Below, in pieces: positions 11,105-21,765 of a stretch of 64,000 nucleotides of DNA (position 1 is the stretch's first letter; the number at the start of each line of letters is the position of its first letter). The notes under the pieces were generated by a model. It was given only the letters and a program-made list of their open reading frames with translations. It made no database searches and was not told where the DNA came from. This stretch comes from Steromphala cineraria (Eukaryota > Mollusca > Gastropoda > Trochida > Trochidae). Made by a program: the position numbers and the translations under genes. The DNA is taken from positions 74,365,338 to 74,429,337 of the forward strand of contig OU744720.1 of assembly GCA_916613615.1 (NCBI GenBank), in the 5' to 3' direction.

Positions 11105-11450
11105 TTGTTCAAGTTTCTGAAAAGGAGAATGCATTCAGAGTCGTGGATTCGTGAAAAAAAATTAACGAGACCGAATGGGGCGAGCTTCCCCTATCATAAT
11201 CAATGTATTACATCCCATTACTACACATTTGTCATTTCTCACATTTTACGTACATTCCCATTATGTTGCTGGCAAAACAATGCAACTTTGGTTGGATATG
11301 GGACATACCTTTCCGCCACGCTACAACTTGTCGATCCGTGCACGTGAATTGTCATTCTTTCCCGCCGGCAATGAAATTGACAAGTCATGCTGGGTGCATT
11401 GCACGTGTTTGGCATGATCTCTACGTTCATTCTCCGTGGCGAGTTACGTC
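11105..11450. repeat. Putative dispersed repeat, diverged copy 1
   Basis: Words such as 'gagaatgcattc', 'gtggattcgtgaaaaaaa' with 'aacgag' nearby, and 'tgcattgcacgtg' followed by 'ttctccgtg' recur in the same order at 47622-47925. This suggests two diverged copies of one repeat family. Several short overlapping ORFs on both strands (61-100 codons) sit here and none shows a protein family. No terminal repeats were identified, so the limits are approximate. Confidence 0.35.
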
Positions 11451-11883
11451 CTTCAAAATGTTTTTTTTTTTCAAATTTGAGAGATTTTTAATTTGTCATC
11501 TTTGAAGCCTTAAGTATAGGTCAATATTATTTGGAAATTCTTAAAACCTGACAACCACCATGACAGGGAAAGTCAATCATCATGGGCATTGAATCTTGAA
11601 AATAATCCAATGTTTACACAACTGACCTTCGTGAGATTTGGTGAAGTAATGAATGGATATCCTAATGAATTGGTTCAGGTTACTTTTCATTGATCCTTCA
11701 TTAACTCCTTCGAAAACGTCTCCTTGACTTTTCAAGAAGTTGTCAGGTACTTAGTGATACATAATGTGGCTATACACCCTACTGAGCCAGTTTCAGATGA
11801 TGTCAATAAGATTTTCTGTAACTCAATCTATTATCTAGCCACAATAATGTTGCGAGCTTTCTCCCTCCAATAGTACTAGCAGC

Positions 11884-11930
11884 AGTGAAATACTCTTGAA
11901 AGCGGCGATAAACCCATATCACCTCACCTG
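11884..11930 (+). mobile_element. SINE-tail-like block 1 (GAAAGCGGCGATAAAC)
   Basis: The sequence 'gtgaaatactcttgaaagcg' followed by 'gcgataaaccc' and CTCAC/CCTCACC words recurs almost unchanged at about 32577-32640. Similar tails next to ACTC-type microsatellites are familiar from mollusc genomes, where they end tRNA-derived SINEs. The head of the element is not evident here. Confidence 0.5.
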
Positions 11931-11972
11931 TAACTCAATCTTTCTGATTTCACACATTTGCATGTTCATTTT

Positions 11973-12320
11973 CATTCTCTCCCCACAGAGGCAGATCAAG
12001 TCATGTTGATTTAGCCTCTGTTCTATTACGACGAGTTTGTGGGATAGAATGGGAGATGCCTGATTGGAGGCAATCAAAATTAGTTGTGCAATCAGCGACG
12101 CTGTTCTAAAAACATCATTTTGGCTACTGAAACAAGGCAAAGGCATTGTGATATGAACCACCCTTTCCATGCGAGAAGCCTGTCATTTGATAAAGAAATT
12201 CAAATGTATTGAGATGAACGTTTTTTCCGCCAGGGGAAACTGCCGGAACCCACGGATTTCGGCGTAATAGAACAGAGGCTAAATCAACATGACTTGATCT
12301 GCCTCTGTTGGGAGAGAATG
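11973..12320. mobile_element. MULE-like MITE, copy A (58-bp TIRs, 9-bp target duplication)
   Basis: Terminal inverted repeats of 58 bp at 11973-12030 and 12263-12320 begin CATTCTCTCCCCACAGAGGC and differ at one or two bases. The element is flanked on both sides by the identical 9-bp word GTTCATTTT (11964-11972 and 12321-12329). Long TIRs with a 9-bp target duplication are the hallmark of Mutator-like elements. The 232-bp interior has no transposase. A second, shorter member of the family lies at 33680-33744. Confidence 0.85.
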
Positions 12321-12330
12321 GTTCATTTTT

Positions 12331-12850
12331 GGATTGTTAATTTTCTTTACGGTAACGTTTATCAACATATCATTTAAAATGTAGCAAACATACCAGAGTT
12401 TTTTTCAACTTCAAATATACAATTGTCCTTAACGTCATTCGTTGCATTGATACACCATTCAGTGGATAAATTTGGAATGATATTGCACGCTATGTCGCTT
12501 TGAATCTAACATATAAACCCATTTTTTTTAGTGTATAATCTCGTCCAATGTTTTTAAAAGAGTTAATTTGGCTTGATGATGAATTTTGAAGTTGAGGAGA
12601 TCAGATTTGGTTATTATTTGGAAAATAATATATAATATAATTTTTCTTTTTCGTGAATTTGATACTGAATTTGGATGGTTCGTGTGTATATATATATGTG
12701 TGTTTGAAAACGCCAGCGAGCTTGCGAAATGAATGTGTGTCTGCCAATGCATTTTCTTTCTAATTATTTTTCACAATGAAAATAAAGACACTAGACTTCT
12801 ATGTGTCTTTATTTGTCATACTGTCAGTCAACTCAACATATATCTGATTT
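12331..12850. other. Unassigned AT-rich DNA
   Basis: Contains a short TA/TG dinucleotide run near 12682-12705 but no gene or recognised repeat family. Confidence 0.4.
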
Positions 12851-13189
12851 TATTACCTACGAGGGCAGTCTAATCGAGGTTCATATTTTCCATATTTTCC
12901 ACTTTTTCATTGTGACGTCACGTTATAAACAATGCTTTGACGTCACGGTTCACCTGTGACGTCACAATCTATACAGGCCTATTCTGAGAAGTAGGTTTTG
13001 TGTGTTTTATTTGATTAATGGACAACGGTAATACACAGAATATTAAATTCGTGTCCATGACATACTATGTTCACGACACTCGTGCCTAAATATCAGTATA
13101 TCCCTCGCTCTCTCTCGGGAAATACTAATATTTAGCCACTCGTGTCGTAAACATAATATGTCATGGACACTCATATAATATCCTCTATA
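12851..13189. mobile_element. CRE/hairpin repeat element, copy A
   Basis: This segment of about 339 bp is matched by a second copy at 55470-55842. Its left part carries three full TGACGTCA palindromes at 12913-12920, 12938-12945 and 12957-12964. Its right part is a 120-bp imperfect inverted repeat (13051-13170), with arms starting GTGTCCATGACATACTATGT and a loop rich in CTCT. TGACGTCA is the consensus CREB/ATF binding site in animals. No coding capacity is present. Termini are defined by where the two copies stop matching. No clear target duplication or superfamily signature was found. Confidence 0.8.
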
Positions 13190-13559
13190 AAACCCTCTGT
13201 AATTTCGTTCGCCTATTTGATTGAAGCATAAGGTAGTTCAGATAGAGATATTATACGAGAGCTTCAGTGACATGCCATCCTGTTCCAAAAGTGTATGTTA
13301 CGTTCTTCTCAGGGCAGTGACGATGTTTACATTCCTAGGCCTGTACCTTATAACAATAATGATTGGATTTGAGTGTGGATGTTTGAATGTTGATATTTGA
13401 TTTCCTAAATCACTTGTGTTTAAATATATTTTCGAAAATAATATTGTTTGTTGTGATACAAAGACTTAATTTCATACGGTTTAATCTTTTCTGCATATGA
13501 AAATTTGGTTGATCAATTTTCACAGAATGATTAATTCATAGCAAGAATAATATTCGAAA
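13190..13559. other. Unassigned AT-rich DNA
   Basis: No recognised element between the CRE/hairpin repeat and the second Tc1 relic. Confidence 0.4.
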
Positions 13560-13830
13560 AGGAAAAAAATATAAAGCCCACAAAAATCACCATTAACAAC
13601 AATTTGATTTATACAATTGTCGTCTGATAAAACGAAGGAACATCGAGGATCGACATGTACGGAAATTCAAATTCAAGACAGGCGTTGGCATTCTTAATTG
13701 GGGCAATGTTTCAACTATTTGACGTTGAATAGATCTACAACACGACTTCGGAGTTCGCGATCGAGATGATCCCATACATGTAAATGTTTTATGGGATTCA
13801 TGCCAGGCGAATACGTCGACCACATAAAAC
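13560..13830 (-). pseudogene. Tc1/mariner-type transposase relic, minus strand
   Basis: On the minus strand, reading leftwards from about 13815, one frame gives PGMNPIKHLHVWDHLDRELR followed by a short stretch and a stop. This matches the C-terminal DDE region of Tc1-like transposases (usual form SPDxNPIEHVWDxLxRxxR). The catalytic Glu is Lys here (NPIK), two extra residues interrupt the motif, and stops and frameshifts follow. The 76-codon ORF that overlaps it (13593-13823) is in a different frame and is not the ancestral reading. The copy is dead, and no TIRs were found. Confidence 0.75.
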
Positions 13831-14487
13831 TGTACTTGAAATTCAGCATTGTTGAGAAAATGTCAAAATAAGACTTGCGTATGTTGCCTTACATTGTGGC
13901 GCTTCAAATTGATTCAACGAGACTGTTGTCAGATGAATCACTCTGGGACGTTTACACATACTTTCAATTAACTTTTAATTTCAAATATTTGTTTGAAATT
14001 TCAAAAAGAATAGTTCAATTCTTAATTTTTAATTAAAGCGTTAACGTCGATCGATACAAAATCCAGTAATTTTATCCAGTAATTGTTTTGTTGAAATGGG
14101 TTTTTTGAAAATCCACCCTCATCGCTTTTGATATTGCTTACAGTATGAAGAACATGCATGTTGCATATGTACATTAGCTGATTCTGCCACTTCCAATGAA
14201 TAAAAAGCTAGTTTAAACCATTCGTAACTCTAAATATACTAGTTATGACATCGATGTGATTAACGACACAATAAACGTTACATTTGATGTAATGTTACCA
14301 TCAAATTTACTGCAACAAACATTTTCAGTATATTTTAATCTAGAAACGACTAGTGAGGGTAAACCAAAACCCACCAAAGCGCAAGTAAAATCCTTCTCAA
14401 TAATGACTTCCCTATGTCACCATGTATGACTTGTATGAAGTTTAAAATGTAGGAATTCTATAGTACTGTAGAAACACTGGACATTTT
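13831..14487. other. Unassigned AT-rich DNA
   Basis: May include further decayed transposon sequence from the neighbouring Tc1 relic. Nothing definite was seen. Confidence 0.35.
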
Positions 14488-14926
14488 ATTAATCACTGTG
14501 TATAACCGTACACCGGAACTAGCGAGGTGTACGGCGGAGAAATGTTGCTAGCGAGGAGCGTGATCGCAAACGGGATCACTTAAAAAGCAATCATCGCCGT
14601 TTCATCAACTTTTTCTATGTTATTATCATGTCAATAGTTTTCCGAAACATAACTATTTAATGTCATAGCCTGTTCATAGTCAGAGATAGCATATATGTTA
14701 CTAACAACAGCATTACTCGCAACTGTCATTGTTACTGTCCCTTGGATACAGAATGACAAGCACATGCATTTTACTAAGTATGTGTGCTAAAGTACCACAT
14801 GATGTTGATTATTTGAAAGTTGTGAAGTAAAATATTACCTAACTTTCGATTTCGGCTCCTCGCTAGCAACATTTCTTCGCCGTACACCTCGCTAGTTCCG
14901 GTGTACGGTTATACACAGTGATTAAT
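14488..14926. mobile_element. 439-bp TIR element with nested inverted repeats
   Basis: The left end reads ATTAAT-CACTGTGTATAACC and the right end is its reverse complement (GGTTATACACAGTG-ATTAAT). The inverted repeats run about 70 bp with few mismatches (about 14488-14560 and 14856-14926). Inside each TIR is a second inverted repeat, CCGTACACC ... GGTGTACGG, so each end can fold on itself. ATTAAT is its own reverse complement, so it may be part of the TIR or a target duplication (a TTAA target is possible). The interior of about 300 bp is non-coding. Superfamily is undetermined. Confidence 0.85.
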
Positions 14927-15266
14927 GTTTTTATGTGTTTTTCTCACTATCTTTTTTCAGACAAATGACTCTCTTCAATGTTCGATCTAAAATTGTCATG
15001 CATGATTTATTCTTTAGTGTCACGTAGTATACCTCGTCGTTCATTGAGTTAAATGTTATTTTTAATACTCTCCCACAAAGATTGCAATTTATAGCATGAA
15101 TTCTAATGTATACGAATGTATATATCTCAGTGTGTTGCATTTTGCGAGTAAAATATAAATGGTCTTTACTTCACCTTACATTTTAACTTCCTGCTTCAAC
15201 AGCGACGGAGCAAAGTACATGTATATTACTTTAAAGAAGTTAACGAACATAAAGTGTTATTTATCA
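14927..15266. other. Unassigned AT-rich DNA
   Basis: No recognised gene or repeat. Confidence 0.4.
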
Positions 15267-15274
15267 TTTGCAAC

Positions 15275-15406
15275 CACAGGAAATTGAGAATAGTCAAACA
15301 TAATGTTATAACAATCAATTATAAAGTCAAAATACGAAGCAGATAAAATATACTCCCCCATATACAAGTGCAGCCTATTGTATATCATTATTCTCAATTT
15401 CCTGTG
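15275..15406. mobile_element. 132-bp hAT-like MITE with 8-bp target duplication
   Basis: Perfect 18-bp terminal inverted repeats, CACAGGAAATTGAGAATA (15275-15292) and its complement (15389-15406), are flanked by the identical 8-bp word TTTGCAAC (15267-15274 and 15407-15414). An 8-bp target duplication points to hAT-type (or P-type) transposition. The 96-bp interior is non-coding. Confidence 0.85.
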
Positions 15407-15414
15407 TTTGCAAC

Positions 15415-18400
15415 AACATAAGATATTTGTAGCTCAAAGGAAATGTGCTTTTTTGAAGACATCTATGACACCGGGCTACTGATTTCTTAACTTCGTAGAT
15501 TTTTCTTTTCGATTTCAAAATTTTGATATTTTAATCACATTTTTTACAGAAATTTCCTTATCACTCTCTTCTCTACTAGTGAATTCACTTTCAGAGCAAT
15601 TTTTAACGAAACTGCATCGTATTTTACCTCAATCTCCTTGTGATTTTCATTTTTTGCATCTTACATGTTTTTCTCTTGACACCAAAGCTCAAAAAAATGT
15701 TTTTCATATTTGATCTCAATATGCCATTTAGATAGTTTATATCGTTTTTGAAATAAATATTCAAACCATGTTTATATAACAAAACGCATTTAAGGACAGA
15801 TTACAACTGTTTCGATTATTCCCATATGTAGTTTATCAGAATTGAAGTAACATCTTAAAAATGCCCCTCGAATGACGTATTGACGTATGAATTCTGATAT
15901 GATTTTGACGTAGACGAGTGAGTGAATTATTGTTTTACTCCGCTTGGGCGATATTTCAGCCATTTGCGGCGTGTTTAACGTAAACGTTTGTCAAATGAAA
16001 CACTGATTGAAGCACGTGTAAAATCTCCAACACAAGCCAAGTCAAGTTTGTTGACATGGATGAGATCAAATCAACCTATACTAAAATGTGGTGCTTATAC
16101 ACTCGCGAGCAAAAGAAAGTATAGGTTTTTCAATTTGATAGAAAATTGAACGTTTTTTTATAATATCCATCGCCAGTGGTTTTAGATATGATAGTACACC
16201 TTCAGAAACATAGTGCACATCGGCAAAACGCCAGGCAAATAAAAGTACACACTACAATATGTTTGAATTTACTTAAAATCTAAGAGACACGTGATATATT
16301 AAGTTGCTACACGATAACACATATTAGCAATAGTTGGAGTGAAATAATTGGTGTCTGGTTACTTTATTGTTAAAATATCTTTGTAAGATATAGATTGTAC
16401 ACTGGTATGACCCCTAACATGTTTAAAATAATGTTATTATGTCAACAAATTTTTACATAGAATACGTCTTCGTTGTTGATAAACTTTGTGTTATATTAAA
16501 ACAATTATATTAACAATGTATTGCATTGTTTTTAAAAATTCTTTGAACGATGATTTAATTCTTGCTCTTTTCAGTTTGAGAAAAGGACGTCAAAATCACG
16601 AAATATTTGTCATTAGAAATCTTACAGAATATAAATTCAACTGAGGTGTATATTTTTCTCTTTCTTGTCAGATTAATAACATTTTAAATAATGCTTCATT
16701 TATCAAAAGTGATTAACATAAAGTTAGCAGTCCACCTTTAGAGTGCACTCAAATATAGGGCACGCTAGTGTTTTTCTCATTAATGTCACGTTAATCTGTC
16801 GTCTCTCCATTCTGTAATTTATTACAAAGAGATTTTTCATGTAAATTTTGGATTTCAGAAGGTCGAATAGTATTTCTTTTAGGCCGAAATAGTTCATATT
16901 TACGTTCATATAAATGTCAATCTAACACCATACTCTGAACGTACTTTCGACTTTGGTTTCTCACGCAATGATATAAATCTCTTGATATAGCGTTAGAAAT
17001 ACATGTATACTAATAGAAGGACTTTTATATATTAAATAAAACAATTTGATTAAATTGTTTGTAACAAATCTAATCTGCAAACATGTTTTTAACGTTATAT
17101 TTTATATCTTAACTACAACCTTTGGTTTCTTTTTAAAACTTTCAAAAATTTGATTTGGGGAATCATTTTGCATCTAACATCGGAACTGTTAACTTAGACA
17201 AGTGCAACTCTGGCTAGTACCATTGTCTACCACAGGTGATGCCAAATAGCATATGTATCTACAAGAGGTTATGTAAGGTAATACACCAACGGATGCTGTA
17301 CTACAGGCTGTCTGAAAAAAATGCTTACGAGTAAAATCAGTTGTCTTCGAACGAATATATTGAACAACGTGACATTTCCGTTTTTATGTTACATTTTCAT
17401 TACTTTTTGGTTCAAAAGATTTTCTTAAGAAAATAACCCTTTATGAAAAAAAATATTGTGCATGATTTTAAAAACCATTCTGAGTAGTGTTTATGTATTC
17501 AAAAATGGCAGCAAAACATGTCAAGTAGGCTATCTGTGTGAGATGCATTAAAAGTCTCAGGTTTTAAACATATGCAATAAAATGATATCATAATTTCTTC
17601 ACCTAGTTACGCAGATTATATCGTAGCGTAGTGTAGCAGATAGATCATGTTTTAATAAGATTGGCTTCATTTCGAAAAGTCAACGTTTCGCTTATTTTAG
17701 TTTTCATGAATGTTTTATCTATTAATTATATTTCCATACCAAGATGATGTGTGATTATTTGAATAAAGGTCACCTACCGTTGCAAGGCGGGCATGAAGTA
17801 TATGTGATGTCAGAACTTGTTGACACGATTTCATTGTTTAAGTGTGTCACTAGAGTTAACAATGAAGTGCGATGAACCCTCGGAATTTTGCTGTGCCGTT
17901 TACTGTCCAAAGATTTTAGAAAAAAAACGTGTTAATAAATATTTTGTGATTATACGAATCTGTCGAAAGTATAACTTCAACTTTAGAAAAGCGCGTAAAA
18001 TAAATAACTAGATAGATGTAAGTACATGGTTATGGAGTATATATATACATCGAAACTAGTTGGACAGAACAGGTGTTCTTTCAGAAGTATAACATAAACA
18101 AACCGTTGATGTTCTACACGTATATACTACATAAATTATTTTAGGTGTATGGCATTGAGACGGTTTCGCTTGTGTAAATTTATAGGTTAATAGAAAAATT
18201 GTCATACACTTAACATTTCAATTTTCATTTCTGTGAAACACATACATGCAGAAAGAATACATGTAGAGAATGATGCTGATAATTGAACCTCGCTATCAAT
18301 TCCTAATTTGGGGAAAAGTTCTTAATCACCTTGTCACATTACTTTTAAATTAATTCAAATATTAGTTCAAATCATATTCGACATTTCTTTGATGTACGTT

Positions 18401-19855
18401 TTTTTTAAAATATATATGATTAAGTGTGCACGATAAGCATGCAACAGACGGTTAATCTTCTTTTATCGTGATCACACATCTTATGAGACATTCATATAGC
18501 ATATGTAAATATAGATAATTCTAAATGGACAAAACATATGACATCGTGACTATATACATTTTAGTCTTGTACCGGTATAGAGAGAAGACATTACCTATAT
18601 GATTAATCATATACCAAAATACATCTCGTCTAGCCATCTGCGTAGTACCGTGTCAGATTAATTCAACTGATACAAGCAAGATGCAATGAATAATTAGCTT
18701 ATAAGAGATTTTTATATATCGTACTCAATCTGCTACATAGTTGTGGAACCCTGAGATAATTAACATATTGTTTGCCTCTTTGAAAATGAAATAACCTTGC
18801 AATAAAAAAGCATCAAAAGAATAAGAAGAACATTTATGTAGGTCAAACAAAATTGTTATCGAAAACTTTGGTAATTTATTAGGCTAAACGTTATGCACAA
18901 ATATTTCAACTGTTTTGTTATTGAACTTGCAGAAAATGTCTCCAAATATAGAAGCTAAAGCTTATATACTTTTATCATGGTCACGTGATGTGATCAAAAG
19001 AAATCACGTGGAAAACAATAAACCCGAATTCTACATACACGATTATGTCAATCATAGGTTGACAGCATGTCAGATTTCAGTGTCACTAGACTAATGCACT
19101 CCGCTTTACTGAAGATCATCAGGGCGTTTATAGGCAATTGTGATGTAAACAAGGATTACTAATGATGGACAAACTGACATCTGTTCATCTGGTTAACTGC
19201 TTCTGGAAAATAATAATTTTTGAAAAAATGTGTTTTTTTTATTTATGCTCATGAGGATTGGTGAGATGTATGAAAATCAGCGGAAGAGAAGTAGAATCAC
19301 ACTTAGTCACTGATATGTTAATTTTTAGAAATATTTTTTATGCAATGATATATGACGTTCAGTAAAATCTAGACTTGCTTTTCAAATGATATACGGGCCA
19401 TGCAGTCGAAATAAAAGAGACTCACACCATGTTTGAAAAAAATAATTCGTTTAATTATTCAGATATTCAAGGATCTGAACTTTCTGCAGGATGGACTTCT
19501 GGCTAAGGCTAAATTATTGTATAAACTTATTGAACTACAGCCATTGTGAGAGACTATAAAAGTAACACATTTAAACGCTTGCATAAGGCATGAGTGCATA
19601 TTTCAATACTCTGTAATAAATTTGTCCTTTGTACTTTACAACAGAGATGAAGTGCATTTATTCAAAAGAAACGTAACATTCCTCTCTCTCAATGCACTCA
19701 GTGATTTACGGTCTTTTCACAGGGTGTTTACTACGCTGTTAGCGACCTCGTTGTAGTATGGTGAAGGTGATTGAGTGAAATATAGCCTGTCACTAGAGTA
19801 TAAACAAAATGCCACACAAAATGCCATGAACTATTTTAACTTTTTTTTAAATATG
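15415..19855. other. Long unassigned AT-rich region
   Basis: Only short ORFs of random appearance are present. No transposase, SINE, tandem array or RNA gene was recognised. A CACGTG pair lies around 18980-19012. Distant enhancers or very diverged repeats cannot be excluded. Confidence 0.4.
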
Positions 19856-20219
19856 TTAAAGGGGCAGTAGCACGTTTTTCGATAATTTTATATTTTGAAA
19901 TTTTGACTGATAATTGTAAGTTAATGCTAAATGTATTAATTTGACAGTGTCAAAAATCTTTTTACACAAGCCAATCATCCATAGTCAGAGGACAAAGTAT
20001 GAAGATTCTCACAAAATCCATTGGCGGCCATTTTATGTGAACACCTTTAATTCATTTTGTGTAAGAAAAAGGAATCGCATGGCTAAACTTTACGTTATAT
20101 ATTTGATTTATTACTGCTCCATTTAGTTTAAATACATTGTCTTTCAATTGGAACCATTAATTTTCATTTTCCTGACATCACCTTATATTCCCCCTAAAAC
20201 GTGCTACTGCCCCTTTAAA
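19856..20219. mobile_element. TTAA-type MITE, copy A
   Basis: The inverted termini AGGGGCAGTAGCACGTTTT and AAAACGTGCTACTGCCCCT are each bordered by TTAA. This boundary fits a piggyBac-like TTAA target duplication. The interior is AT-rich and non-coding. Related copies lie at 43708-44068, 58923-59272 and (partial) about 59556-59744. All share internal words such as 'atagtcagag', 'agattctcacaa' and 'aaaaaggaatcgcatgg'. Confidence 0.85.
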
Positions 20220-21100
20220 CAGTTAGTAATACTTATCATCTCCGAATATTGTTTACTTAAAATTATATTTAAATTTAACTTTTGATTGAACATCAATTTC
20301 TCAAAGTGTCGTTATAAAGACGAATAAAGTCCATTTTTAAAATTATGTATTTAAAAGCTGAACATTATTACAGCTTCACAAAACTAACCCACAAAATATG
20401 TTGCAATCATTAGATTAGCGCACTTACTGGATCTTACTGCATATCTGACATATCACAAATGTAGTGCAGTTTTACCTTTTGGGTCATTAAACATTATGCG
20501 TCGAAAAGAATAATTTTAGATGCATATTTAAATATTATCTTACATTAAACACCGATTCATGATGCAACTCAAAAACACTCCCTGTTTCTGCACATTTAGA
20601 TCAAAACAAAAACTGTACATCAATATCAATATCTTTTGCTGTTTTTCCACGTTACCATGCATAGTCGAAACGTTAAGAACACGTTTTCATTATCTATAAC
20701 TTGCATATAACATACAACAAGTTGATTTATAAACATTTGATTCACATTAGTTTAGATATATTATATATACATGTACAACGGATTTGTGAGACACTATTTG
20801 GGGTTTCAAATTGACATGACACATACGCACTTATCAAATTGATCATAAGATTATTAAGAAATTAGATACGCTTTCAATGTTTTATTCATAGAAGTAAGGC
20901 CATGAACATTTAGAGGAATATTTAAAATTTGAAATAACTCGCAATTTATTCTTAAAACAACACACATGACTAACCGAAGGTGAACGTTCATACGGTTCAT
21001 AGCCAGTGTGAATTCTATCAAATATCTTATAACATCCAGACTTGTAGTGATTCAAATAGATAAATGAAGTTTATATATCCATACTTATATTAATTCAACC
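20220..21100. other. Unassigned AT-rich DNA
   Basis: No recognised gene or repeat. Confidence 0.4.
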
Positions 21101-21765
21101 CCTCACCACACTAAAACCCATGTCCGTTCACTTTTGCACCCAACCATATGTACTTTGTGGTTGCACTGGTGTGACACAGTCCCCGTAACGATGATACTGC
21201 AGGACTGGAGCGATAACTCTATCATATGAAATGTGTTTGGTCCTCCATGAGCCAACATGACATCAGCATCCTGGACTTCCGGTGCAAACAATCTTGTAGT
21301 TGTGAACATTCCAAGGACGACCTTTCACATCGCCTTCAAACACAACGTCTTTACGACTTGTGGAAATACACAGGTACTACAACGACGTTGCTAATGTTTA
21401 CTACAGTGTCAACATGACGTCGCGCTTTTACACTTTCATCTTATTTATTTATGGATTTCCGGGGACCGAAAAGGAACACGGTGTTTGTTTAGTCGTGTGG
21501 ACATCCCAACTCGTCCTACCTGAAATTACGCACTGTTTTCTTAATGAAGCTGCCTGGGACTCCCCTGACCTTTGCGTGACCTTCGCCTCTCGTGTTGAGT
21601 CACAAAAGGCGGGAAACACTCTGCTGACTTGTGCGCTTACAAGACATTGTGCAGCATCACCTAAGAATGCTCTACAAATAAAGATGTTTCCAAAAACGGA
21701 AGCAGAAACATACTTAGAGTTATTAAGCTGGGAATAACCAACACCACCCTCGGGTAGTAACATAA
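21101..21765. other. GC-richer island with orphan ORFs and regulatory-like motifs
   Basis: Base composition is visibly less AT-rich than either flank. A 125-codon + strand ORF (21360-21737) and a 104-codon minus ORF (21449-21763) overlap each other. Neither translation shows a recognisable domain, signal peptide or splice-supported extension, so neither is called a gene. The segment contains two TGACCT half-sites five bases apart (21566-21582, a DR5 layout), an AP-1-like TGAGTCA (21596-21602), a near-CRE TGACGTCG near 21416 and an AATAAA near 21677. It could be an exon of an unrecognised gene, a regulatory element or an unfamiliar repeat. Confidence 0.35.

Noticed and set aside
13593..13823. 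76-codon minus-strand ORF as a gene
   Set aside because: The recognisable Tc1 sequence is in another frame; this ORF is a shadow of the decayed transposase.
21360..21737. 125-codon ORF as a protein-coding gene
   Set aside because: No domain, no splice or promoter support, and an overlapping minus ORF of similar length. Kept only as an island worth checking.
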